From assembly GCA_025331125.1 (NCBI GenBank), contig JAOALB010000047.1, positions 186,001-250,000 on the forward strand: DNA of 64,000 nt, given 5' to 3'. Every line of letters begins with the position of its first letter. Positions within the stretch are counted from its first letter, which is position 1. The notes beneath the pieces were generated by a model. That model was given only the letters and a program-made list of their open reading frames with translations, was not told the origin of the DNA and made no database searches. Both the position numbers and the translations under genes were made by a program. Positions 1-9,226 of the stretch are shown in pieces. Source of the DNA: Mycogone perniciosa. Taxonomy: Eukaryota > Ascomycota > Sordariomycetes > Hypocreales > Hypocreaceae.

Positions 1-426
1 GTTGGTCGACTTAGCCACTGACACTTTGCAGGGCGGTGAGAAGTACCAGCAAGCGTTTTATGTCTACGAAGAGCTCGCCCAGGCGCCCGCGACATTCTCG
101 GTGCGAAGCCTTGTTGCGCAAGCTGTTTGCGAGTTGCACCTTGGCCGACTCGAGGAGGCGCAGTCCGCTTTGGAGCAAGCCGTGCAGAAGGACTCGCAGA
201 ATGTGGAAGCGATTGCCAATTCGCTAGTCCTGGCCGTGATTTCAGGGAACGACTCCGAGGAGCTCCTCCAGTAAGCTGCTTTGCTCAAGATATTACCTTC
301 ACAGCTAACTTGCCTAGGTCCCTCCAGAAAGCTGATCCTAAGCATCAGTTCGTAGTAGATCTGGAGGAGAAGAGCGATTTGTTCGACAAAGCTGCAACAA
401 AGTACAGCCCCAAGGTGTCAGCATAG
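1..426 (+). CDS. SEC28: Coatomer (COPI) epsilon subunit, 3' part
   Basis: This is the C-terminal part of the epsilon subunit of COPI, the coat of retrograde Golgi-to-ER vesicles; the protein stabilises alpha-COP and is cytosolic and Golgi-associated. The gene begins outside the window. The visible part is a TPR-type helical repeat region (YEELAQ...LVAQAVCELHLGRLEEAQSALEQA) followed by the family's typical end (DPKHQFVVDLEEKSDLFDKA). One intron, 271-317 (GTAAGC...CTAG), splits a CAG codon, and exon joining restores the frame to the TAG at 424-426. The next gene is convergent. The assignment rests on recognising the family's C-terminus. Confidence 0.85.
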
Positions 427-964
427 GTTAGAATGTGGTTGCGCATTGAATGAGTATCATGACTGGCGAAAGACTGTTAGAGGGTTGGAAATGTGAATAA
501 AGCGGACAATGATTCTTAATACCCGATGCATCTCGGGTGCACTAGGGACTCAGCAAGAACCAAAATTTGACCATCGGACGAGTGACACAGTTATTATTAT
601 CACGCTACCATTTTCAGTTTCTTGAGTGATGTGTCTTGTGCTTGCGTACGGAGTTGCCGCGGAGTGGAGAGTGTTACTACCCTGTAGCCAGGTAGCCGAA
701 TCCAAGATCTATTTCCACCACATTGGAAACAAACAACCCAAGAACTGGACGAAGCCAATATTAACAATATCCTATCAGATACCAAAATACGGTTAGATCA
801 TGGTTTTAAGTCGTTGGAGTCCTAGAACGACCACTTACCTGACTAAACATTATGCAGGAACTTGACCTCTAGCATTGATGCGAACTACCCACTACTGGGG
901 CTTCCTGTGGAGAACAAGCGTCGAGCTCTTCATCTGAAATCCAAAGCTGCGATCTAACGTGCGA
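427..964. other. Intergenic region between two convergent genes
   Basis: Shared 3' flank of the coatomer epsilon gene and the leftward hypothetical gene. No ORF with protein-like composition, RNA gene or repeat was seen. Confidence 0.5.
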
Positions 965-1663
965 CTAGAACGCCAAGACGTCACCTGGATCTCGATTGAT
1001 CAGTGAAAATTCATCCAATGCATTGGCATCGGTGTTCTCGGCAGCTGTCTTGGCCGATGGATGCCCTTTGACCACTCCCCGTGCTTCGTGCGAAGATGCA
1101 GATTCAGGCAAATCAGAACTTCGTTCTTGCTGCTGATCCGGAGTTGAGCATGTGTTCAGCGAGGCATCATAGTCCTCAAAGTCTCGCAGCCAACTGACCT
1201 GCTTAGAATCCAAGTCAAAAGGAGATGCCGAACTATTCTGCCCATCAAGACATCGCCCAAGTGGCCGCTCCGTGAAATACTGCTTGTAGTTGAGCAGCGT
1301 CAGGGAATACTCCTCAACATCTACTGCGCTGTGTAGAGTCTGCTGACTCAGTAGGGAGGAATGCGACCCAGTGGATGAGATAGTGCTGATGGACAGATCC
1401 AGCTTCCCCTCTTCTCTTGAATGTCTCGAAGAAGCGTCCGTGTTATTTGGCGATTCGAACCATGCGACGATGGATTTCACAGAGCGGCCGCCTTCGGTTT
1501 TTGTGGTGGATCCGCTGGTGCGGCCGAGGTTGGAGGAGAAGCTGCTAGGAAGACCCTTGAGTTCTTTCTTGCGGTGGAGGACGCTATCCTCAGTATTCTT
1601 TATGCTGCTAGGGGAGTCTTCATGACTGAAATCATGTTCTTTGATCGGGGTGGGTGATGCCAT
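965..1663 (-). CDS. Hypothetical Ser-rich protein
   Basis: An intron-less ORF of 232 codons counted from the internal ATG at 1663 (MASPTPIKEHDF). The frame is open further upstream to an ATG at 1831, but that extension looks like translated leader. I recognise no domain. The protein is rich in Ser, Thr, Asp and Glu and is probably largely disordered. The best-structured stretches are GGRSVKSIVAWFESPNN and DVEEYSLTLLNYKQYFTERP; the latter could be a short amphipathic helix. Its even codon use and lack of stops support a real gene, but the function is unknown. It could be a lineage-restricted fungal protein, and extra 5' exons cannot be excluded. Confidence 0.55.
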   Translation of the reverse strand: MASPTPIKEHDFSHEDSPSSIKNTEDSVLHRKKELKGLPSSFSSNLGRTSGSTTKTEGGRSVKSIVAWFESPNNTDASSRHSREEGKLDLSISTISSTGSHSSLLSQQTLHSAVDVEEYSLTLLNYKQYFTERPLGRCLDGQNSSASPFDLDSKQVSWLRDFEDYDASLNTCSTPDQQQERSSDLPESASSHEARGVVKGHPSAKTAAENTDANALDEFSLINRDPGDVLAF

Positions 1664-2115
1664 GCCGAGAAAGATGCATCGGAAACTGTGACGTGATGAA
1701 CTTGGATGCTGAAGTAGTGAAGATGCAAGCGAGCTGTTGAAGAAGAAATTTCTAGCTGCGCAGTCACTGTCAATAGGAAGAGCGCCAGCTGGCGAACTGA
1801 TATGCGGCTGGGTGAGTGAAATCCGAGGCAAAGTGTGCGGTCACGTCGAGAATGGTTTCTTGCACGATGTACAATCTGATGTTTGTTTATACCACTTATA
1901 ACGCCTAATGTTAAAGCCTGCATAAACAGGAAGAAAGGCCCGGTTCCTTTGCCATACAATACAGGAATTCTATATCCCATCTATTGAATCGGTGATGTGT
2001 ACCACCATCGCCATGCCCGCACGCTCATCATGGCAGTCACCAAGCAGTGGAAGTCCATTAACCCTCCGCCCAGCGACCAAAAAAATCCCATCCAACTCCA
2101 AATTGCTCCACTCAT
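1664..2115. other. Intergenic region upstream of the hypothetical gene
   Basis: Holds the probable 5' leader of the hypothetical gene and the 3' UTR of MBF1, which lies in the same orientation. Nothing else was recognised. Confidence 0.4.
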
Positions 2116-2683
2116 TTATTTCTTCTTGGGGCCCAGCCGCGGGGCACCAATGTTGGCACCCCGCAGCTTGACGTTGAGCACCCGTTCCATCTTGGATAGA
2201 ATGGTCTGGTCTGGAGCAGCAGTGCCTCGCTCGTAAGTGGCAATGGTCTGGGACGTCTCGCCGATCTTCTTTCCCAAATCGGCCTGTGTCATGGTGGGCT
2301 CAAACTTTTGTCGTGCCTGCTCAATGGCCTTGCCGACTTCCTTGCCGACAGTCTTGGGCTTGATGATATCATCGGAGCGGTCGACCTTGGTGAGACGCTG
2401 GCCCTCAGTGCCACCAACCTGTGAGAGGAGAGGTTAGTGTCTGATTGCTGAAATACGCCACTGATACTCGACGAGAGATATGCTCGGAGCGGCAGTGGTC
2501 ATGGAGTTTCGGACATACCGTGTTGGCGCCGGAATATTTCTTCTCTGTGCTGATAGCAGCGCCTGATCGCTGGGCGGCGTTCAAAGCACTCTTGCCTCGA
2601 ATGACGGTTTCACGACTCGAGGCACCAGCGCCGCTAACCCGGCTGCCAATCTTGGTGACGGCATCCCAGTCGTTGTTGGACAT
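2116..2683 (-). CDS. MBF1: Multiprotein bridging factor 1
   Basis: Small nuclear/cytosolic coactivator that bridges TBP and bZIP activators (Gcn4 in yeast); it also acts at collided ribosomes in yeast. Exon 1 is 2519-2683 (55 codons, MSNNDWDAVTKIGSRV, the MBF1 N-terminal domain) and exon 2 is 2116-2418. They are separated by a 100-nt intron with GTATGT donor and CAG acceptor at a codon boundary. The product has 155 aa, the usual family length. The C-terminal half is a Cro/C1-type HTH (TQADLGKKIGETSQTIATYE, helix 2 and recognition helix) followed by the basic tail ending GPKKK. Identification is very secure. Confidence 0.95.
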
Positions 2684-5540
2684 CTTGGGAATGTGGAGTG
2701 TTGACCGCTTTGACAGGGATGAGATGAGGAGAGGTAAATGTCGCGTGGGCTAAAGTGATGCCTCTGGACTATCTGCTGAGAGATCTACTTTGGAATTCGC
2801 TGGAGACTGTGTCAAAGATTTCAATTGTGGTTGAAAAGTCGGCGGGCGCTGGCAATTTATCACTGTGGCAGATGATGGAATCGAAAGAAGAGTGGACAAT
2901 CTGACTCAATCGGCGGGACAGAATTACTAGGGACGTCGTGGGGCTGGTGCATCGCCATGCGCCATGGAATGTGCTAGAGTGCCTTGACTTACCTAATGCA
3001 CCTGATTGGTAGAATCTCGAGGCACAGCGCAGGATGTGGCGCATTCTGACTCTTGTGAAAGCCGGATGACTAAGACTGTCATTAAACTTATCATAGTACC
3101 TCTCCGTACTACTACGGAGTACGGAGTACGGAGTACAGTGACGCGAGAGGGCACCTTGATGGGCAATTGCGGAACTGTACTCCATAGCCTCTGTGATATT
3201 TCGTAGACAGAACCCCTCTTTCGATCTTTCATTCTCCCGAATCTCAAGAATCAGTCTGTATATCTTGACTATTTGTGTCGTTTTGACTGAGGTGGCCGAT
3301 CCTCTCATGGACAACATGTCCGACGACTTGCCGTTGCATCAATGATATCCACATATGACTTGATTGGCAGTCCCTGATGTCGTCTCCCACTCTTTTGCTC
3401 CTTTTCTTCATACTATATGTTCAGAGGCCAGCCGGACCTAATCCTCACCACTTTCTCCTTGCTTCATAGATCGATGTCTCGGAAGGTCCAAGGCTCGCTT
3501 CGATCTTTTTGTTGGCTATAATTGCCATTGCCGTCAGCCCTCGGCAATATGGGCCGGCATTCACAAACGTCAAGGTGTATCGGGATGGCGAATGCGGCAT
3601 ATGTCTAATTCCTTGTTGGAGACAACAGTCTCCTATTTGGTCGCTGGGATTCCATTAGGATTCGGGGCAAGTCTCAACTTTTGCCCAACAAACAAGGCCG
3701 AGGATAGACTCTGATCCGGGGTACCTCTTCAATCCAGTCTCGTTCTCATTCTCTTACCTGTGCTCGAGGCAAACAATATCTTGGGCGCAGCTAGACGCTA
3801 CACTATGCGACACCTGATGACGGTTCCTCTGTCGGTTGGGCCAAAGTCCATGACAGAAGAAATTCCCGTGCTGCCTTTCAGCTCTCACAAAAGGGTTGCG
3901 CTTTTCGCTAGCAAGCGGCCATCTCATTTTCGCCATGAAGGATTTCTGTTTCATTGACATCACTAACATCCTGATCTCGTCCGGGGATGGCCAAAGCAGG
4001 CAGCGTGCTTACCATTTGATGGCGAAGCTATTAACCCTTCAACGATAAGTGTGATTGAGAAAGTGAATTTCTCTGATGTTGGGCCTGGGTCGGGTTCATT
4101 ACCCCCCCAATGGTTGTCACAGAAGCCGCTGTTTTGTTCATGAGACGCAAACACCATCTGATACCGACCCGGACCCTCGAAGGATAGCCTCAAAAGGCTT
4201 GCTGACAGCACAGAGAGGCAATTGGCCGTTTTTCATGCACACCGGCAGTTTCTCGCCGATCAATCGTCGAACCCATTGCATGTGGGATATCCGCCCTGCG
4301 GAATCACGGATGCGACATGCATCACTGACATCGCAGAACTCGTTGAGCGAAATGGAACATGTGGAGAGCAAGATACTCACCCCCGTGTTCTACACGCTTT
4401 GTTTACCATACGCATAATTTCGAAACAATCTTCTGCAAGCTGATTGAATGAAAGTTGCACTGTTTGGACCGATAGACCGGAAGTCTTGCCCAAGATCTTC
4501 TCGAGAAGTCGTCGCCTATACATCCCATCCTCCAAGCATTGTGTATTCTCTTCATTTCGAATCGATTAGGAAGGTTACAACAATGACCGAGCAGGACTGT
4601 GTGACCAATGACCTCCATCGAGAGAGCATCTTCTCCTCGACCGAGCATGCCGTCGAGATCCGGATTCTTCAAATATCTTCCACGGATGCTTGTCCTTGAG
4701 CGATACGACCCTCGGCAAAGAATGTTTCATGGATCAACAATTGGTCGACTCTTTGTGGCCGATTTATTTCTTGTTGGGATCGTTGGGCTTCTCTACACTG
4801 GACAATTCCTCTTGCGACTATGCCCGGTGGCTGGCATCTTTCTTTGTCTTCACAACGATAACGAACCTATTTGCCTATCAATCGTGGGAAGCTTCGCATG
4901 CGGGGCTGATTGTGCATGGATCTTAGTCCTTCTCGGGTACGCCGAATTACGTCATGGTCATCCATATCAATCCAATCATGGAAATGCTACGACGTACTCG
5001 CACGCGCATTTTGGGGCTACAGACTTGCCTCTCCGATGGTCCGAGAGGAAATAACAAATCGTGGAAAGCCATTTCCCATTCATTGACAGGGATGGCGCCA
5101 CTGTCCCACACAGAATTTGAGTTTCTGCTTGGTGTGGACCCTGGTCTAATGAGGGGCTCGTAAGCCCATCAGTTTGGTGTCATGTCGGCCTTGCTAGGAG
5201 TTATTCCTTGCATATCGGGGAGAACCATTGAAGCCCACATGCACCTCATTCCAAATACTGGTATGACAAATAATGCAAGGAGCAGCTTGTTTGAGATGAC
5301 ACCCGCCCAAGTGAGATAACAGCTCACGCTGTTTCGAGTAGGAAACCATCCACTTGGCTCCATGGTCGAGTTGACTCTGAAAAAAGAAGCGAGGGGCGGG
5401 CCGTCCGTCTGATGGAAATTCCAAATAGCAAAACCGAGGAATCCCGACTCCATCCATCTGGTTCTATGGCCTCCATTGTGTTGATATAATCGCAAAGAGA
5501 TATAAAGTCCAGCATTGTCCTCGACAACAACGATACATTC

Positions 5541-5590
5541 TTCACCACCATCACCATCACCATCACCACAATCAACCACAATCAACCACA
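5541..5590. repeat. Degenerate CACCAT / CAATCAAC simple repeat
   Basis: About four ACCATC units followed by two ATCAACCACA units, directly readable in the sequence. It lies about 240 bp upstream of the GFA-type gene start and creates an artificial Asp/Gly-rich reading frame on the opposite strand. Confidence 0.8.
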
Positions 5591-5713
5591 TACGCTGAGA
5601 CAACTTCCACGTCACACACACACCCTCAATCACCACGTCATCGAAGACGCTGTTGTCAACAACCCCGCCATAACTCCTCAGCTTACCCCGCCATTCAGGT
5701 TGGACATCTCAGG

Positions 5714-5722
5714 TATATTAAA
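5714..5722 (+). promoter_or_regulatory. Candidate TATA box of the GFA-family gene
   Basis: TATATTAAA about 108 bp upstream of the ATG at 5830, in a plausible core-promoter position. Inference from sequence and spacing only. Confidence 0.4.
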
Positions 5723-5829
5723 GCTGCAGCCTGTCCCATCTCAACTCTATATTGCGGACATTCGTTGACAGCGAAAATCGATCTTCAGGAACAAGAATCA
5801 ATCGTTAGATTTCTTCAATTACCGCAACC

Positions 5830-6439
5830 ATGCCTCTCACCGGACACTGTCTCTGCAAGGCCGTCACCTACATGGTTGACGTCGATGCTCCCCTCCTGAC
5901 GGGCTACGACCACTGCGACGACTGCCAGCGCCAGAGCGGCTCGACTTACTGTATGTTGTCCAAGTTGATATCACAGTCACCCAAGCTATCCCCTCGGCCA
6001 TATATTGTCGACAAACTGCCTTCTACACCTCCCCAACTTGCCTTACCAACTTTAGTATCACTTGCTGATCCTCACACCTTACAGCCCTCGTTGTTGTCGT
6101 CCCCAAGGACAAGCTCACCATCAATGGCCCTGTCAAGAAGTGGACCGGCAAGGGCAGCTCCGGCAATGATGTCCACCGCCTCTTCTGCTCCGACTGTGGC
6201 TCCCCCATCGCCCACGACCCTGATGCCGCTCCTGAGATCATCGCCCTCAAGGGTGGCTCCCTCTCCACCGAGATCAAGAAGACCCTCAAGCCTGTTCGTC
6301 CCTCATTATTCACAGTCCTCTCTATCTACTGGCTGTGGCTAACAAAGTCTTCTTATAGGACACCGAGATCTGGACCGCTGGCAAGCTTCCTTTCTGCCAG
6401 GAGCACCTTGCCAAGCCTTTCGAGCACATGCCCCACTAA
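5830..6439 (+). CDS. GFA/CENP-V domain zinc protein
   Basis: Member of the glutathione-dependent formaldehyde-activating (GFA)/CENP-V fold family; fungal genomes carry many paralogues with unknown substrates. Three exons: 5830-5950, 6085-6293 and 6359-6439, giving 136 aa, the usual length. Both introns (GTATGT...ACAG and GTTCGT...ATAG) preserve frame. Zinc ligands are visible: HCLCKAV (structural CxC), HCDDCQRQSG (CxxC) and FCSDCGSPI (CxxC), matching the paired zinc sites of the fold. It then runs VVVPKDKLTINGP...IIALKGGSL and ends EHMPH. The unspliced reading through intron 1 is a shadow. True GFA enzyme activity is not implied, since most family members are not formaldehyde-related. Confidence 0.88.
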
Positions 6440-6896
6440 ATGGGATGCCAGGGGAAGAAGGTGTAATGACGATAACGAGTGTCTACGAGGGTTCATAGGG
6501 TGATTAATAATAAAATTCATTGTTTGATCAGATTTGCCAATCGCGACGTCGTACAACTTATGCCTATTATTTTCGACTCGGTCTGTGTACTATCACAATG
6601 CTCCTTCAGACTCAAAGACGTAGTCACAAGAGAGATGTCAAATATATATATACTCGTATATATATATGGGTCTGATGCTTACAACATAATATGATGCAAA
6701 ATCAGCAATGGGCGAGTTTAAAAGGAATACCGAGCCGGCGCAAGGCGGAACAAACTCTCCAAAAGAAAAACACTGTTTTCATTACCTATGTATATTCGCA
6801 TTTTCCATTAATCCCCCTTTCTATTTGCAACATTAGATGTCATACACTCGTGACTCAATCGCACCTCATCATTATTTCCATGCAAATACTACCGAC
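6440..6896. other. Intergenic region, convergent
   Basis: 3' flanks of the GFA-type gene and the GPI-protein gene. AT-rich, with a TATATATATACTCGTATATATATA tract near 6640-6668. No gene seen. Confidence 0.5.
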
Positions 6897-8232
6897 TTAT
6901 ATCATCATCAGAGAAAGGAGACATGTTCCCACAACACCACCAAAGACCACACCCTGAATGCGAAGCCCTCCAGGAGCCAAGTTCTTCGGTGGTGCTGATG
7001 GTGCCGACTTCTGCACCTCTTCAGTCTGAGTGGCCTGAATTGTGAAGCAACTCGCCGTGCCACACTGATACCCGCTGGGACAGCATCCAGCCACGGGCCC
7101 AGCTTCCTTACCACACATGAACCACCCGCCAGCGCATGTGCTTGTCACAGTGGGCACGGGCACGTCGGATGCAGGCACGACAACGGTAACACCATTGGAA
7201 ATGATCGTTGTGGGCGTTGCCGGGCAGGAATATGTATTGCAGTCTCGATCAGTACGGCAGCAGCCACCCCCGTGAGTAGCCAGACATCCGTAGAAACCAT
7301 TAGGACAGCCAGTTTGCGTATCTTCTGAATCACTGGCAGTGGTTCTCGGGGCCTGTGGGCTGGAGGTAATGGTAGGCCTCCATGGCGGTGCACCGGTTAC
7401 GGAATTGGTGCCGGAGGCTGTCACGGTCACTACCTCTGTCGTCGTCTGTGTAGTTGGGGGCGGCGAGGAAACAAGAGTAACTGTTAGAGTGACTACCAGA
7501 GTAGAGGGATTCCCCTCTATATAGGTTGTCTGAGTCGAAGTGATCGTTTGAGTTGCCTGGTTCGCCGTAGTAGTGGGAGCCGTGGTGGGTGTTGCCGAAG
7601 CACTTGGAACACCTGCAAAACTTGATTAGTCTCACCATCTCTCGGCTTCGTCTGCTTCACATACATCCAATACCCTGACAGACATAGCCAGGGATGCAGC
7701 ATCCACCACCCAAACTCGCTGGGCAGCTCACAGCACTACCAGGGCAGTTGCCGACTCCTCCACCACATGTGACCCCATTAGGACAACACGCCACTTGTCC
7801 AACCGCAGCATCTGACACATTATTGCAGTAAGTTCCCTCGGGGCAGCACTTGTTAGGTGCGCCCAAGCTGTCGCAACTATTCATCCCAGCGGGACAGGCC
7901 GATCGTTTTCGCAGCAGAGCGAGAGCCTCTGCAGCCCGTCGCAAAACACTCTCCTCCGACTCTTCATGATGCGGTGCAAAGGCCGGTTGATGGCGTCTCA
8001 ATGTGCCATCGGAACTGTCTTGGGTCTCGAGCCAGAGACGTGCGGCGGCGGCAGCTTCGAGGAGAGTTAATCTCGGCAGTGGCGCGAATCCGAGGTGCTC
8101 TGGTAGCAGCTTTTCGTTTGCGTCGGGAAGCTGTTTCTTGATCGCAGTTGGCGCTGGTTGATTTGCAGCGACTTCGGACAAGAAGGCGAGCAGAGCCGTA
8201 GGTAGGAGGAAGAGTCTCGTCAGTGGCGCCAT
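6897..8232 (-). CDS. Cysteine-rich GPI-anchored cell-surface protein
   Basis: Predicted secreted wall or membrane-anchored protein of 427 aa, exons 7665-8232 and 6897-7612, with a 52-nt intron (GTATGT...GCAG) that rejoins as GIGC-VPSASATP. Residues 1-24 (MAPLTRLFLLPTALLAFLSEVAA) form a signal peptide. About residues 110-190 hold a Cys-rich block with CC pairs (KCCPEGTYC, ACCPNGVTC, GGGCCIPGYVC). A Ser/Thr-rich, probably O-glycosylated linker follows, then a second Cys-rich block (GGGCCRTDRDC, AGCCPSGYQC). The tail GVVFGGVVGTCLLSLMMI preceded by small residues is a GPI-attachment signal. The CC pairs recall granulin-like or fungal GPI Cys-rich proteins; the molecular function is unknown. Confidence 0.85.
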
Positions 8233-8721
8233 TGTGCCAAGTCACAAGATATAGGCCGGACGTCAATCGCGGCGACGGGTGGTTATTGCGCAAGAAGCCG
8301 TATCAAACAGAAGACATGAAAAAAGGCCTTCTAAGAAGCCTTGATATGCAGCTTGCCGGAGCTGCCAGCGGTGTGTCTGAGAAGAGAGGTGGATTTGAAG
8401 CGAGCTTGAGGTCTGGTTTCTGGGGAAACGGCAAACCCATGCTCGCGGTTTATGACATCACTAAAAATAGTTGTTCGGCCTCCTCCGTACTCCGACAATT
8501 GATTAACGTACGAATATACGAAGTACGAAGTATAAACATTCATTTTGTTAAATTTAAAAGGAGGCCACTGACATCAGAAATGCGTTCAATTCACAAGTTA
8601 TAAGGGTACATACGAAGTACATTAATGGTCGTTTTTAATTCCAAAGGATCTTCAGCGCCCCTTGTCTTGGAGCATCTGAACCCCTATTATCCAAAAATAG
8701 GTCAGTGTTCTAGAAGACAGA

Positions 8722-8785
8722 TACAGTGCCACGCAAAAAGTTTCGGTACAACAAAAGTTACCGAAACTTTCTTCTCCCCACTGTA
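8722..8785. mobile_element. 64-bp TA-flanked palindrome, MITE-like
   Basis: The ends read TACAGTG and CACTGTA. Inside them lie near-perfect inverted arms AAAGTTTCGGTA and TACCGAAACTTT around a 10-nt spacer. TA termini and a CAGTG-type inverted end are typical of Tc1/mariner and pogo/Fot1 elements, which target TA. The element is too short to encode anything and is best read as a solo or collapsed miniature inverted-repeat transposable element. The family is inferred from termini only. Confidence 0.55.
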
Positions 8786-9006
8786 CTATCTACCCGGTTG
8801 AATCTAGGCAGGGGTAGAATTGTCAGAAGCATCGCTTCGTACGGAGTACACCAAAGCCATAAGAGACAGATTTTTTTATTTTTATATAATACTAGTAGAT
8901 GTGATACTACTAATACTAACGGCGCTGTGGTATGGGATGTATACCGATACTAATATCTACTATCTAGTAATAATAATATCTGGGACAAGAAGCCCAGCTG
9001 CCATAA

Positions 9007-9017
9007 CCCCCCCCCCC
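9007..9017. repeat. Poly-C run (11 bp)
   Basis: Homopolymer of 11 C in the 3' flank of the PLC-like gene. Its length may be affected by sequencing error. Confidence 0.8.
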
Positions 9018-9226
9018 AAATAAGGAAAGTAAATCAGAGCACATATCCAACCCTTTTTTCTTCCTTTTCGTGACGACATATCGCTGTCATCCTTGAACAG
9101 ACAATGTGCGATGCAGTATGTATTCTCAAGGATGATGTAAACAAAGCAAACCAGAAACAACCAGTGCCAAAGGAGGCCAGGGGACCCGTGATCATGACAA
9201 TGGCAGAATTCAACATCGGGGCCTGA

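Larger units (their letters stand above)
2684..5829. other. 3.1 kb region without a confident gene
   Basis: Contains the MBF1 promoter, with a tandem TACGGAG run at about 3110-3136. From about 3480 to 5160 there are short open stretches in changing frames on the + strand, several of them hydrophobic (for example LASIFLLAIIAIAVS near 3500 and IYFLLGSLGFSTL near 4770). None is longer than about 150 codons and no family could be recognised. They could be remains of a membrane-protein gene or chance. At 5541-5590 there is a CACCAT/CAACCA-type simple repeat. The last 300 bp form the promoter of the next gene. Confidence 0.4.
8233..9226. other. Intergenic region with a palindromic element
   Basis: Divided between the promoter of the GPI-protein gene and the 3' flank of the PLC-like gene. 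It holds a TACGAAGTACGAAGTA run at about 8518-8532, the palindromic element at 8722-8785, a TACGGAGTA word near 8839 and an 11-C homopolymer at 9007-9017. No coding sequence seen. Confidence 0.6.

Noticed and set aside
2769..3317. 182-codon minus-strand ORF upstream of MBF1
   Set aside because: Contains a tandem TACGGAG repeat, has no domain, and sits in the MBF1 promoter.
5169..5636. 155-codon minus-strand ORF
   Set aside because: Its GDGDGDGGEE stretch is the translated CACCAT simple repeat, and the remainder shows no family.
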